A stretch of 64,000 nt of DNA from Streptosporangiaceae bacterium (GCA_025964695.1 JAOPYK010000199.1:1-64000), one strand, 5' to 3'; positions 16,477-26,611 are shown, numbered from the stretch's first letter. The notes: generated by a model not told the origin, from the letters alone. Made by a program: numbers and translations.

Positions 16477-17535
16477 TTACCGTGTACGGGACGATCGCGC
16501 GGAGCTACCGGGCATTCCGGCCGGGGGACCACAACTACCGCGGACGACCAGTTCGGTGGGGAGCACGACCGGCCGGCCGCGTTCCCTGCGGGCGGGGTCG
16601 CGCAGCAGCAGTTCGGCGGCGCGATATCCCAGGTCATGGGCCGGACGGGCCACCACCGTCAGCGGCGGCTCGCACAGCTCCGCCCAGGGCACGTCGTCCA
16701 CCATCGCGATCGACACGTCGGCCGGTACCCGGAGCGTCAGTTCCCGGGCCGCCAGCACCGCTGCCTCGCCGAGCAGATGACCGGCCGCCAGCACCGCCGT
16801 CACGTCGGAGCGGCGCTGGAAGAGGCTCGCCGCGGCGGCGTAGGCGCTGTCGGCCGTGGGCCGGGCACGGACGATGAGATCCTCCTCCACCGGCACCCCG
16901 AGGTCGGTGAGAGTGCCGCGGAAGGCCTCCTCGCGGTCCCGGCCGGTGGTCACCGACAGCCGGCCGCCAAGGAACCCGATGCGGCGGTGACCGAGCCCTA
17001 CGAGGTACTCCACGACCGAGCGCACCCCGGCGCGCTCGTCGGCGACGACCGAGGGGACACCGGACAGTCCCTCGACGGTGCGGCCGGCGAAGACCGCGGC
17101 GACCCCGATCCGGGCGACCGCCTCCCAGGTCGCGATGTCCCCGCTTCCGGGAATGGCGATGATCCCGTCGACCCGCTGCTCGACGAACCGGTCGATGATC
17201 TCCGCCTCGCGCGCGGGGTCGTCGTGGGCCACGTCGATGATGACGTGCTCGCCCAGGGTCCGCGCGCAGTCGAGCACCCCCGCGGTGAGCTCGGCGCAGA
17301 ACGGGTCGGTGATGTCGGGGATCAGCAGCCCGATGCTGCCGGTCCGCTGCAGCTTGAGACTGCGGCCCAGGGCGCTGGGACGGTAGTCGAGTTCCCGGGC
17401 GGCGGTGAGGACGCGCTCCCGGGTGGACGCGCTGACCGACCCGCTCCCCGACAGCACTCGTGAGACGGTCGCGATCCCGACTCCGGCGGTGGCCGCGACG
17501 TCCTTGATGGTCACCGCGCGGCGGCTGATCGGCAC
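16477..17535 (-). CDS. LacI family transcriptional regulator
   Basis: A 352-residue repressor. Residues 8-60 carry the LacI helix-turn-helix and hinge (TIKDVAATAGVGIATVSRVLSG), followed by a periplasmic-binding-like sugar domain (SIGLLIPDITDPFCAEL, GHRRIGFLGG, VSIAMVDDVPWAELCEPPLT). The GTG start has GGGAGGTGA nine bases upstream. A perfect 18-bp LacI-type palindrome lies 47 bp upstream, and a degenerate copy lies in front of the divergent MsiK-like ATPase gene. It therefore probably controls itself and that ATPase. Confidence 0.93.
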   Translation of the reverse strand: MPISRRAVTIKDVAATAGVGIATVSRVLSGSGSVSASTRERVLTAARELDYRPSALGRSLKLQRTGSIGLLIPDITDPFCAELTAGVLDCARTLGEHVIIDVAHDDPAREAEIIDRFVEQRVDGIIAIPGSGDIATWEAVARIGVAAVFAGRTVEGLSGVPSVVADERAGVRSVVEYLVGLGHRRIGFLGGRLSVTTGRDREEAFRGTLTDLGVPVEEDLIVRARPTADSAYAAAASLFQRRSDVTAVLAAGHLLGEAAVLAARELTLRVPADVSIAMVDDVPWAELCEPPLTVVARPAHDLGYRAAELLLRDPARRERGRPVVLPTELVVRGSCGPPAGMPGSSARSSRTR

Positions 17536-17581
17536 TGCTCACCTCCCCCTCTGATGGGATCATCTTCCCAGGTGATCCCGG

Positions 17582-17599
17582 TATGGAAACGTTTCCATA
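17582..17599. promoter_or_regulatory. LacI-type operator
   Basis: TATGGAAACGTTTCCATA is a perfect 18-bp palindrome with the central CG typical of LacI-family operators. It lies in the divergent region, 47 bp from the LacI start. Confidence 0.8.
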
Positions 17600-17693
17600 A
17601 TGCACCCGTCCCGCTACGCTCCCGGCCCGGCGCGACCTGCGTGCCCAGGGCTGCGGCCTGCGCGGTCGTTCCAGCAGACTGACAGATCGCCTC

Positions 17694-17740
17694 TTGACAG
17701 GACATAGTGCGCCTGATGAAGTTCGTTGGAAACGTATTCA
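17694..17740 (+). promoter_or_regulatory. Promoter and second LacI-like half-operator of the MsiK-like gene
   Basis: A perfect -35 TTGACA occurs at 17694-17699, with only weak -10 candidates near 17715-17722. TGGAAACGTATTCA at 17727-17740 repeats the left half of the upstream palindrome (TGGAAACG) and keeps six of eight bases of the right half, and would overlap the transcription start. Repression by the adjacent LacI protein is inferred. Confidence 0.45.
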
Positions 17741-17756
17741 TGGAGGGGGTTTTCCG

Positions 17757-18998
<1,242 letters not shown>

Positions 18999-19010
18999 TC
19001 CCTGCTGCGT

Positions 19011-19054
19011 GACAGGTGCCCCTGCCGGCCGTCCGCCGGCGGGGGCACCTTGTC
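19011..19054 (+). terminator. Terminator hairpin after the MsiK-like gene
   Basis: A 19-bp stem (19011-19029 with 19035-19054) with one mismatch, one bulge and a five-base loop, 12 bp after the stop codon. No T tract follows, as is common in high-GC actinomycetes. Confidence 0.7.
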
Positions 19055-19180
19055 ATCCCCCGGACGGGGCACGGCGGCGACCTTCACCCAGGGAGCCTGT
19101 GGGAAACCGTCCCGTATGAGGCTTGGTACGACCCGGTGTCCGGTGCCGGGATGGGCGAGATGCACAAGTCACCCACAGTG

Positions 19181-19189
19181 TTATCCACA
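19181..19189 (+). other. DnaA-box-like sequence
   Basis: TTATCCACA matches the bacterial DnaA-box consensus exactly. An inverted CTGTGGAC follows two bases later, making the dyad CCACAG-G-CTGTGG. It lies in the non-coding gap between the MsiK-like gene and the second sugar importer. One isolated box is not an origin; it may titrate DnaA or be chance. Confidence 0.45.
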
Positions 19190-19265
19190 GGCTGTGGACG
19201 GCACCGCCGTCCACGATCTTGCGGCTGGTGCGGGTGCCGGCGCGAGATCACGGGGACCGCGAGGT

Positions 19266-20192
19266 TCATTTGACGGAGCCGGCGAGGACTCCCTGGACGA
19301 AGTAGCGCTGGAAGGCGAAGAAGACGATGAGGGGGACGATCAGGGATAGGAAGGAACCGGGGGCGATGATGTCGAGGTTGGTGCCGAACTGGCGGGTCTG
19401 CTGCTGGATCGCCACGGTCAGCGGCTGCGAGCTGCGGTTGGCGAAGATCAGCGCGACCAGCAGATCGTTCCATACCCACAGGAACTGGAAGATGCCCAGG
19501 GAAGCGATCGCGGGGCCGCCGAGCGGCATGATGACCTTGCGGAAGATGGTCCATTCGGTGCCGCCGTCCATGCGCGCGGCTTCGAGCAGGTCGCGCGGGA
19601 TGCCGGCGAAGTAGTTGCGGAGCAGGAAGATCGCGAACGGCAGGCCGAACGCGGTGTGGAACAGCACGACGCCCGGGATACCGAACAGGTGCAGTGCCCC
19701 GTACAGCTTCGCGACCGGGATCAGGCCGATCTGCACCGGGACCACCAGCAGCCCGACGACGATCAGGAACAGCCAGTCCCGGCCGGGGAACTCGATCCAC
19801 GCGAAGGCGTAGGCCGCCAGGGACGCCACGACCACCACCAGGATCGTGGTGGGCACCGTGATCAGGACGGTGTTCACGAACCCCTGGGTCATGGTGCTGT
19901 TGTGCAGCAGCGTGTCGTAGTTCTTGAAGGTCAGCTGGGCGGGCTTGGTGAACACCGTCCACCAGCCGCTGCCCGAGTTGTCGGTGGAACTGCGCAGCGA
20001 GGCGATGAACAACCCGATGCTGGGCACCAGCCAGATCAACGCGACCACGATCAGGAGTACCTGTGAGGCCCCGCCGCCGAGGCGGTTGACCAGCCGTGAC
20101 GCCACTCCCCTGTGCGGCGCGCCCATACCGGTCGCGTGCTCCTTCGCGGCCGGGTCCGCCGCGGCCACGTCGCTCACCGCGTGCTCGCTCAT
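19266..20192 (-). CDS. Sugar ABC transporter permease (MalG/AglG type)
   Basis: A 308-residue permease. About 30 polar residues precede six predicted helices; the EAA loop reads LLEAARMDGGTEWTIFRKVIMPL. Its ATG overlaps the stop of the upstream permease (ATGA), so the pair is translationally coupled. It is the last gene of the operon ATPase, binding protein, permease F, permease G. Alpha-glucoside specificity is suggested only by the binding protein. Confidence 0.9.
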   Translation of the reverse strand: MSEHAVSDVAAADPAAKEHATGMGAPHRGVASRLVNRLGGGASQVLLIVVALIWLVPSIGLFIASLRSSTDNSGSGWWTVFTKPAQLTFKNYDTLLHNSTMTQGFVNTVLITVPTTILVVVVASLAAYAFAWIEFPGRDWLFLIVVGLLVVPVQIGLIPVAKLYGALHLFGIPGVVLFHTAFGLPFAIFLLRNYFAGIPRDLLEAARMDGGTEWTIFRKVIMPLGGPAIASLGIFQFLWVWNDLLVALIFANRSSQPLTVAIQQQTRQFGTNLDIIAPGSFLSLIVPLIVFFAFQRYFVQGVLAGSVK

Positions 20193-21601
20193 GCCTGCTC
20201 CTGCCGGAATCGCCGGATGTTGAAGATCATCGCGGGCAGGACGAGCAGGAACAGCACGATCGCGATCGCGCTGCCCAGCCCCTGGTCGCTGTTGCCGCCG
20301 GTGAAGGACTTGAGATACATCTGCAGCGCCAACACGTTCGCGTCCTGCTGCGAGGACCCCGGCGCGATGATGTAGACCAGATCGAAGATCTTCAGCACGT
20401 TGATGATCAGAGTGACGAGCACCACCATCAGGACCGGGGCCAGCAGCGGGATCGTGACCCGCCGGAACACCTGCCACTCGGTCGCCCCGTCGACACGGGC
20501 CGCCTCCAGCGCGTCACGCGGGATCGCCGCCAGGCCCGCACCGATCAGCACCATCGCGAACCCCGCCCACATCCAGATGTAGGCGACGATGATCGCGGGG
20601 GTGACCAGCGACGGTCCCAGCCACGTCACGCCACCGTAGGGGGGTGCGAAGTTGGAGGCCGCCAGCCGCACCGTGTACGACCCGGCGGACAGGTTCTTGA
20701 ACGCGAACGTGCCGTCGGCCCCGGACGTCGCCCGGGCGGCCACCTTGCCGCCCGAGACCGCTTCGACCCGCAGCTTGGGCAGCGCCTTCTCGGTGGCGTC
20801 GATCTGGTTCGGTGTGCCCTTCCCGCCGGGCGCGAAGTCCAGCCACACCGTGCCCGTGATCGTGCCCGGCCGTGCCGCCGCGGTCCCCGCGCGCCCCAGC
20901 TTCGACTGTTTCTCCGGTGGCACCGCGACCAGGGGCAGCAGCACGCTCTGGCCCGGCTGCACCTGGGCGCCGGTCTCGAAGGCCCCGCCCGGCGCGGTCT
21001 TGAGCGGGCCGCCGTCGCGGGGATGCGCGCCTGGGTAGGCCGAGGGCTCGCTGAAGGAGTCGTGTACCCCGACCACGACCGCGTTCAGCACTCCCTGGTT
21101 CGGGTCATGGTCGTAGACCAGGGTGAAGATCACACCAGCGGCGACCATCGAAATCGCCATCGGCATGAACACCACCAGCTTGAACGCGACCGCCCACCGC
21201 ACCCGTTCGGTCACCACCGCGAAGATCAACCCCAGGGCGGTGATCAGCGCGGGGGCGACCACCACCCAGATCACATTGTTCTTGATCGCGGTGAACGTCG
21301 CCGAGTCGGTGAACATGGTGACGTAGTTGTCCAGGCCGACGAAGCCAGACCCGCTCGCGTCGTACAGGCTCCGCCACAGCGTGTAGCAGATCGGGTAGAC
21401 CACCAGCAGGCCCAGCAGCACCAGAGCGGGCAGGAGAAAACCCACCGACAACGTCGGCGAGGGGCCCAGCCGCCCGCTCCCGCCCTCCAGGGCCGGTGCG
21501 AGGGGCGGCTGGGCCGGGGCATCGGCCCCGACGGCGACGGCGCCACCGGCGGTGGGGCCGGGGGTGGGCTCGTCCGGGGGTGGTTCGGGGTTCGATGCCA
21601 T
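20189..21601 (-). CDS. Sugar ABC transporter permease (MalF/AglF type) with extracytoplasmic beta-sandwich insertion
   Basis: A 470-residue permease, about 170 residues longer than the MalF core. Residues 1-45 are Pro/Gly-rich. Helices begin near residue 50. Between an early helix pair and the SLVTPAIIVAYIWMW helix lies an insertion of about 165 residues. Its residues 246-325 look like a prealbumin/Cna-B-type domain (GTVWLDFAPGG, KALPKLRVEAV, SGADGTFAFKNLSAGSYTVRL). The EAA loop follows normally near 366-387 (EAARVDGATEWQVFRR). The insertion should face the outside and may dock the binding protein or cell wall. It overlaps permease G by four bases. Confidence 0.9.
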   Translation of the reverse strand: MASNPEPPPDEPTPGPTAGGAVAVGADAPAQPPLAPALEGGSGRLGPSPTLSVGFLLPALVLLGLLVVYPICYTLWRSLYDASGSGFVGLDNYVTMFTDSATFTAIKNNVIWVVVAPALITALGLIFAVVTERVRWAVAFKLVVFMPMAISMVAAGVIFTLVYDHDPNQGVLNAVVVGVHDSFSEPSAYPGAHPRDGGPLKTAPGGAFETGAQVQPGQSVLLPLVAVPPEKQSKLGRAGTAAARPGTITGTVWLDFAPGGKGTPNQIDATEKALPKLRVEAVSGGKVAARATSGADGTFAFKNLSAGSYTVRLAASNFAPPYGGVTWLGPSLVTPAIIVAYIWMWAGFAMVLIGAGLAAIPRDALEAARVDGATEWQVFRRVTIPLLAPVLMVVLVTLIINVLKIFDLVYIIAPGSSQQDANVLALQMYLKSFTGGNSDQGLGSAIAIVLFLLVLPAMIFNIRRFRQEQA

Positions 21602-21612
21602 GAGTTCTCCGG

Positions 21613-22926
21613 TCAGCTCTTGAAGGCCTTCGCCGCGTCGGCCTCGAGCTTGGCCGCCGCGCCGTCGACGTCGGAGGGGGTCTTCAGGAAGTCCTGCAGG
21701 TCCTTCCACTCACCCGCGCCCTTGGTGCCGCCGAACGCGGCCGGCGCCAGGTCCGACATGTCGAACCGGAACCCGTCTCCGACGTCCACCAGGGCCTTGG
21801 CGATCGTGCGCTGCGTGTCGTCAGGGTAGGAGGCCACGTCCACGCTCTTGTTCGGGGAGGTGAAGCCGCCCGCCTTCGCCTCGATGGTCGCCGCTTCCGG
21901 GGAGGCGAGATAGGCCACCAGCTGCTGCGCGCCGGGTGAGTCCTTCAGCACCGCGGCTGCGTCGCCACCGCCCACCACCGGGGGCTGTGCCCCGACCGTC
22001 GGGAACGGGAACACCTTCGCGTCGGTGCCGACCTTGGCCTTGGTGTCCTTGGCGATGTTGACCGCCACGAAGTCACCCTCGTAGACCATGGCCGCCTTGG
22101 GGGCGTCACCGAAGGTGCGGGTCACCGAGGTGGGGAAGTCATCGGCCAGCGCCCCGGCGGCACCACCTGCGAGGTAGTTGGGCTTGCCCCAGATTTCGGC
22201 GAGCGTCTTGAGCGCCGTCTTCACCGTCGGGTCGGTCCACTTGATCTGGTGCTTGGACAGCTTGTCGTAGTTGGCGGCACCGGCCTGCGAGAGGTACACG
22301 TTCTCGAACCAGTCGGTCAGCGTCCACCCGTCACCACCGCCGACCGCGATCGGAGCCGTGCCCGAGTCCGCCAGCGTGCCGGCGGCCTTCACGAAGTCCG
22401 GCCAGGTCGCGGGGGGCGTGGTGATGCCGGCGTCGGCGAAGGCCTTCGTCCGGTACCACACCGTGGACTTGTTGGCGGCCTTGAAGTACACCCCGTAGAG
22501 CTTGCCGTCCACGGTGCCGAGGTCCTGCCAGATCTTGGAGTAGTTCTGCCCGATCGCCTGCTGCGCCTCGGCGCCCAGCGGCTTGACCCAGCCCTTCTTG
22601 GCGTACTCGACCAGCACGCCCTGCTGCGGGATCATCGCGACGTCCGGCGCCTGACCGCCCGCGATCTTCGATCCCAGCACCGTGGCGAGGTTGTCGCCCG
22701 TCGAGGTGAACCGCACCGTCGCACCGGTCTTGGCGTGGAAGGCGGCCAGCACCTTCTGGAAGTTGGCCTGCTCCTGCCCGCTCCACACCGCGTACACGTC
22801 CAGAGTGACGCCCTTGAGGGCGCCGCCCCCGGACGGTCCCGACGTGCTCTTCTTGCCACTGCCGCAGCCGGTGGCCGCCACCAGCAGCGCGGCACCGACG
22901 GCGGTCCATTTCAGGTGATGACGCAT
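21613..22926 (-). CDS. Sugar-binding lipoprotein of ABC importer (alpha-glucoside-like)
   Basis: A 437-residue solute-binding protein with signal peptide and lipobox ending at Cys21 (VAATGC), then a Ser/Gly linker. The mature domain has VYAVWSGQEQANFQKVL, APDVAMIPQQGVLVEYAKKG and GWTLTDWFENVYL, which I associate with the family-1 alpha-glucoside binding proteins (AglE type). It lies 2 bp after the ATPase gene and 11 bp before permease F, completing the importer. Substrate is an inference from family resemblance. Confidence 0.88.
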   Translation of the reverse strand: MRHHLKWTAVGAALLVAATGCGSGKKSTSGPSGGGALKGVTLDVYAVWSGQEQANFQKVLAAFHAKTGATVRFTSTGDNLATVLGSKIAGGQAPDVAMIPQQGVLVEYAKKGWVKPLGAEAQQAIGQNYSKIWQDLGTVDGKLYGVYFKAANKSTVWYRTKAFADAGITTPPATWPDFVKAAGTLADSGTAPIAVGGGDGWTLTDWFENVYLSQAGAANYDKLSKHQIKWTDPTVKTALKTLAEIWGKPNYLAGGAAGALADDFPTSVTRTFGDAPKAAMVYEGDFVAVNIAKDTKAKVGTDAKVFPFPTVGAQPPVVGGGDAAAVLKDSPGAQQLVAYLASPEAATIEAKAGGFTSPNKSVDVASYPDDTQRTIAKALVDVGDGFRFDMSDLAPAAFGGTKGAGEWKDLQDFLKTPSDVDGAAAKLEADAAKAFKS

Positions 22927-22928
22927 CT

Positions 22929-24158
22929 CTAGCCTTCCTGTCCTGCCGGTGCCGCGACCTGGGAGGAACCCCAGATCGACGCGCCGGACTCGAGATCGAA
23001 GAAATGCAGGCGCCCGGTGTCGACGTGCGCCTTCACCGGATCGCCCACCTTCACGCGGGTGCGTGGGCTGAACCGCGCGACCATGTCCGTGCGGGAGGCC
23101 TCCAGGGCCCCCAGCACGTCCGTGCCCGCGTCACGGGCAAGCTCTTTGGTGTCCTCGGTCACGACCTGCGCGGCGTCCACTCCGAAGTGGACGAGCACGT
23201 CGGAGCCCATCGCCTCGACCAGGTCCGCGGTGGAGGTGAGCAGGGCCCCGTCGCGTACCTCGACCAGCGCGGTGTCCTCCATGTCCTCGGGGCGGATGCC
23301 CACGATGACGTCGCGTCCCAGATACGACTCCAGCGCGGGCCGGGACTCCAGCACGGCACCGGGCAGGCTGAGGGTCTGGCCGCCGATCTCGACCCGAAGT
23401 TCCCCTGCGGTCCCGGTCAGCGTGCCCTGCAGCAGGTTCATCGCGGGCGAGCCGATGAACCCGGCCACGAACAGGTTCGCGGGCCGCTCGTACAGTTCCT
23501 GCGGCGGCGCGACCTGCTGCAGCTCGCCCTTCTTCATCACCGCGACCCGGTCGCCCAGCGTCATCGCCTCGGTCTGGTCGTGCGTGACGTAGATCGTGGT
23601 CACCCCGAGATCCCGCTGGATGCGGGCGATCTCCGCGCGCATCTGCACCCGCAGCTTGGCGTCCAGGTTCGACAGCGGCTCGTCCATCAGGAAGGCCTGC
23701 GGGTCGCGGACGATGGCGCGGCCCATCGCGACCCGCTGCCGCTGGCCGCCCGACAGGTTCCGCGGCTTGCGATCCAGGTGATCGCCCAGACCGAGGATCT
23801 CCGCCACCTCGTCGACCTTGGTGCGGATCTGCGTCTTGGCCACCTTGCGCAGCGACAGCCCGAAGCCGATGTTGTCGCGCACCGACAGGTGCGGGTACAG
23901 GGCGTAGCTCTGGAAGACCATAGCCACGTCCCGGTCACGCGACGGCACCCGGTTCACCACGCGCCCGCCGATGCTCACCACGCCCTCGGAGATGTCCTCC
24001 AGGCCCGCGACCATCCGCAACGCCGTCGTCTTCCCACATCCCGAGGGACCCACCAGGACCAGGAACTCACCATCGGCGATACGCAGGTTCAGGTCGGTCA
24101 CGGCCCGGGTGCCATCGAGATAGACCTTGCCCACACCCTCAAGCACTACCTCAGCCAC
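22929..24158 (-). CDS. Sugar ABC transporter ATPase (UgpC/AglK type)
   Basis: A 409-residue ATPase with Walker A GPSGCGKTT, Q-loop FQSYALYPHLS, signature LSGGQRQRV, Walker [11 protein letters not shown] and H-loop [13 protein letters not shown]. These are followed by a C-terminal regulatory OB-type domain. The GTG start at 24158 (AEVVLEGVGKVY) has GAGGAG about six bases upstream; longer in-frame starts lack it. It is first in its operon, so this importer has a dedicated ATPase, unlike ngcEFG. Confidence 0.92.
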   Translation of the reverse strand: MAEVVLEGVGKVYLDGTRAVTDLNLRIADGEFLVLVGPSGCGKTTALRMVAGLEDISEGVVSIGGRVVNRVPSRDRDVAMVFQSYALYPHLSVRDNIGFGLSLRKVAKTQIRTKVDEVAEILGLGDHLDRKPRNLSGGQRQRVAMGRAIVRDPQAFLMDEPLSNLDAKLRVQMRAEIARIQRDLGVTTIYVTHDQTEAMTLGDRVAVMKKGELQQVAPPQELYERPANLFVAGFIGSPAMNLLQGTLTGTAGELRVEIGGQTLSLPGAVLESRPALESYLGRDVIVGIRPEDMEDTALVEVRDGALLTSTADLVEAMGSDVLVHFGVDAAQVVTEDTKELARDAGTDVLGALEASRTDMVARFSPRTRVKVGDPVKAHVDTGRLHFFDLESGASIWGSSQVAAPAGQEG

Positions 24159-24290
24159 GGCATCTCCTCGATCTACGGGCACATCGGTAATCCCGAGGCA
24201 ACCTGACGGCAATCCGGGGGACACGAACTCCCGTCGTACTGCCCAAGCGCTCCATCATGCAACGCCTGGCGCACGGTTCGTGAAGAGATC

Positions 24291-24300
24291 GTTACGTAAC
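24291..24300. promoter_or_regulatory. Palindrome upstream of the sugar importer operon
   Basis: GTTACGTAAC is a perfect 10-bp palindrome with a central CG, 133 bp upstream of the first gene of the importer. It could be a LacI-family operator but differs from the LacI palindrome at 17582. Nothing else in 24159-24330 is clear. Confidence 0.3.
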
Positions 24301-24332
24301 CGCCCAATGGGAGATATGCACGTACATGACAA

Positions 24333-24389
24333 ATCCCCGCCGTGACCGTGCGTCTGAAACGATCCAAACGACGGGAAAACGGCGGGGAT
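24333..24389 (-). terminator. Hairpin downstream of the Xaa-Pro peptidase gene
   Basis: ATCCCCGCCGT (24333-24343) and ACGGCGGGGAT (24379-24389) form an 11-bp perfect stem with a 35-base loop. On the minus strand TTT follows. It lies 62 bp past the peptidase stop codon and probably ends that transcript. Confidence 0.5.
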
Positions 24390-24450
24390 CACGGACAGGT
24401 CGCGAGCGGATCCCGGTGGGGCGTCGGCCGGGAACGCCCCGCCGGCGGGC

Positions 24451-25575
24451 TCAGTCCCCGACGATCACCAGGCCGCGGTCGACGAGGTTCATCCGCTCGT
24501 GGCCGTCCTCGGTGCACACCACGATGTCCTCGATCCGGGCGCCGTGCGCGCCGGGGTAGATCCCCGGCTCGATGGAGAACGCCATGCCCGGTTCGAGGGG
24601 CTCGGTGTTGCCCGTGACGATGTACGGTTCCTCGTGCGTCTCCAGCCCGATGCCGTGCCCGGTGCGGTGCACGAAGAACTCGCCGTATCCGGCCTGGGCG
24701 ATGAGGTCGCGGGCGGCGGCGTCCACGGCCTGCGGGGTCACGCCGGGCCGTACGCTGTCGCATGCGGCCTGCTGGGCGTCGCGCAGCACCTCGTAGTAGG
24801 ACAGGAAGTCCGGTGGCGGGGCGCCCACGGAGTACATCCGGGTCTCGTCCGAGCAGTAGCCGCTGGGCATGGTCCCGCCGATGTCCACCACGACCGGGTC
24901 GCCGGCTTCGATGGCCCGGTCCGACAGCTCGTGGTGCGGGCTGGCGCCGTTGGGCCCGGAGGCGACGATCACGAAGTCCACCACGGCATGTCCTTCGGCG
25001 ACGATCGCCTCGGCGATGTCCCTGCCGACCTCACGTTCAGTGCGGCCGGGCCGCAGGAGCGCCGGGACCATCCGGTGGACGCGGTCGATGGCGCCACCCG
25101 CCTCCCGCAGCGCCGCCACCTCGGCCGTGCTCTTGCGCATCCGCAGCCGGCGCAGCACCCGGCCGGCCGGCACCTGGATGGCGGCCGGCAGCGCGTCCCG
25201 GAACCGCAGGGCCATGACGGCCCACATCCGGTCGGCGACGCCCACCTGGGCGAGTTGGCGGGGCAGCCGGGAGGCCACGAGCGCGAACGGGTCGTCGGTC
25301 TCGTCCCACGGTACGAGCTCGATGCCGAGCGCTCCCGCCGGGGAGGCCTGCGCCGCGGGCAGCTCCAGTCTGGGCACCACCAGGAACGGATCACCGGCCG
25401 CGGGCACCACCAGGCACGTCAGCCGCTCCAGCTGGATCGCGTCGTACCCCGTGGTGTACCGCAGGTCGGGCCCGGGAGTCAGCAGGACCGCGCCGAGCCC
25501 GTGCTCCGCGGTGGCCTTCTGGACCAGGGCGAGCCGCCCGGGTGGATACAACTCCGTCGTCACATCCGAGTTCAC
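24451..25575 (-). CDS. Xaa-Pro peptidase (M24 family)
   Basis: A 374-residue creatinase-fold metallopeptidase. The N-terminal creatinase domain ends near residue 150. The catalytic domain keeps all five metal ligands in order: Asp in VVVDIGG, Asp in SDETR, His in GHGIGLETH, Glu in SIEPGIY and Glu in RIEDIVV. It removes or splits residues before proline in small peptides, probably in the cytoplasm. The GTG at 25575 is preferred because -10-like TAGATT (25583-25588) ends seven bases before it; this also gives family-typical length. Confidence 0.9.
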   Translation of the reverse strand: MNSDVTTELYPPGRLALVQKATAEHGLGAVLLTPGPDLRYTTGYDAIQLERLTCLVVPAAGDPFLVVPRLELPAAQASPAGALGIELVPWDETDDPFALVASRLPRQLAQVGVADRMWAVMALRFRDALPAAIQVPAGRVLRRLRMRKSTAEVAALREAGGAIDRVHRMVPALLRPGRTEREVGRDIAEAIVAEGHAVVDFVIVASGPNGASPHHELSDRAIEAGDPVVVDIGGTMPSGYCSDETRMYSVGAPPPDFLSYYEVLRDAQQAACDSVRPGVTPQAVDAAARDLIAQAGYGEFFVHRTGHGIGLETHEEPYIVTGNTEPLEPGMAFSIEPGIYPGAHGARIEDIVVCTEDGHERMNLVDRGLVIVGD

Positions 25576-25695
25576 AGTCGTCAATCTAACCTCACCGGCA
25601 TGGACCGGACGGCGGCCGCACCCCAGATGCGGCCGGCGGGCGCCCGAGGGCACCGCGTCCTGGCGGTACGAACGCCTTGGTGCGACGATGAGCCC

Positions 25696-26601
25696 GTGCC
25701 TGGATTGATGCTGCTGGATACCCCGTCGCTGTACTTCCGTGCCTTCTACGGCGTACCCGAGTCGGTGAAGGCCCCGGACGGGACGCCGGTCAACGCCGTG
25801 CGCGGCCTGATCGACATGATCGCCCGTCTGGTGAGGGACCGCTCCCCCGAGCGCCTGGTCGCCACCATGGACGCCGACTGGCGGCCGGCGTTCCGGGTGG
25901 CGGCACTGGCGTCGTACAAGACGCACCGGGTCGCGGCGGACGGCGGTGACCAGGTCCCGTCCTCGCTGGACGCGCAGCTGCCCGTCATCGAGGCCGTGCT
26001 GGACGCCCTGGGGCTGGCCCGCCTGGGAGCGCCCGGGTACGAGGCGGACGACGTGATCGGCACGCTGGCGGTCCGGGCCGAGGGGCCGGTGGACATCGTC
26101 ACCGGCGACCGCGACCTCTTCCAGCTGGTCGATGAGGACGGCCCCGTCCAGGTGCTGTACATCGCACGCGGGATCAGGAACCTCGAGGTGCTCGGCGAGA
26201 AGGAGGTCGCCGCCAAATACGGCATCCCCGGGCGCGGTTACGCGGACTTCGCGACGCTGCGAGGAGATCCCAGCGACGGGCTTCCGGGAGTGCCGGGGGT
26301 CGGGGACAAAACGGCGGCCGCCCTGGTGACCCGGTTCGGCTCCGTGGCGGGGATCCTGGCGGCCCTGGATTCCGGGACCACCGAGGGTTTCCCGGCCGGC
26401 AGCCGGTTCAAGCTCGCCGCCGCCCTGGACTACCTCGCCGCGGCGCAGACCGTGGTCCAGGTGGTGACCGACATCGACCTCCCGCAGGTCGACGACCTGC
26501 TTCCGCGCACGCCGCGCGATCCGGAACGGCTGGTGGAACTGGCCGACCGGTGGAATCTCGGCAGCCCGGTGAACCGCCTCCTGGCGGCGCTCGCCCCCTG
26601 A
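25696..26601 (+). CDS. 5'-3' exonuclease (PolA N-domain/FEN-like)
   Basis: A 301-residue FEN-superfamily nuclease. Conserved acidic residues are in LLDTPSLYFRAF, ATMDADWRPAFR, APGYEADDVIGTLA and VTGDRDLFQLV. The helix-hairpin-helix is LPGVPGVGDKTAAALV. The family removes 5' flaps and RNA primers on DNA; a stand-alone copy supports repair. The GTG at 25696 is six bases after -10-like GACGAT (25684-25689). Divergent from the peptidase with 120 bp between. Confidence 0.9.
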   Translation: MPGLMLLDTPSLYFRAFYGVPESVKAPDGTPVNAVRGLIDMIARLVRDRSPERLVATMDADWRPAFRVAALASYKTHRVAADGGDQVPSSLDAQLPVIEAVLDALGLARLGAPGYEADDVIGTLAVRAEGPVDIVTGDRDLFQLVDEDGPVQVLYIARGIRNLEVLGEKEVAAKYGIPGRGYADFATLRGDPSDGLPGVPGVGDKTAAALVTRFGSVAGILAALDSGTTEGFPAGSRFKLAAALDYLAAAQTVVQVVTDIDLPQVDDLLPRTPRDPERLVELADRWNLGSPVNRLLAALAP

Positions 26602-26611
26602 TCGGCGGCTA

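Noticed and set aside
19141-19265. Replication origin at the DnaA-like box
   Set aside because: Only one consensus box, with no dnaA, dnaN, gyrB or rpmH nearby and no box cluster.
25576-25926. Upstream extension of the Xaa-Pro peptidase
   Set aside because: It overlaps the divergent exonuclease gene and has no creatinase features; the GTG at 25575 gives the family length.
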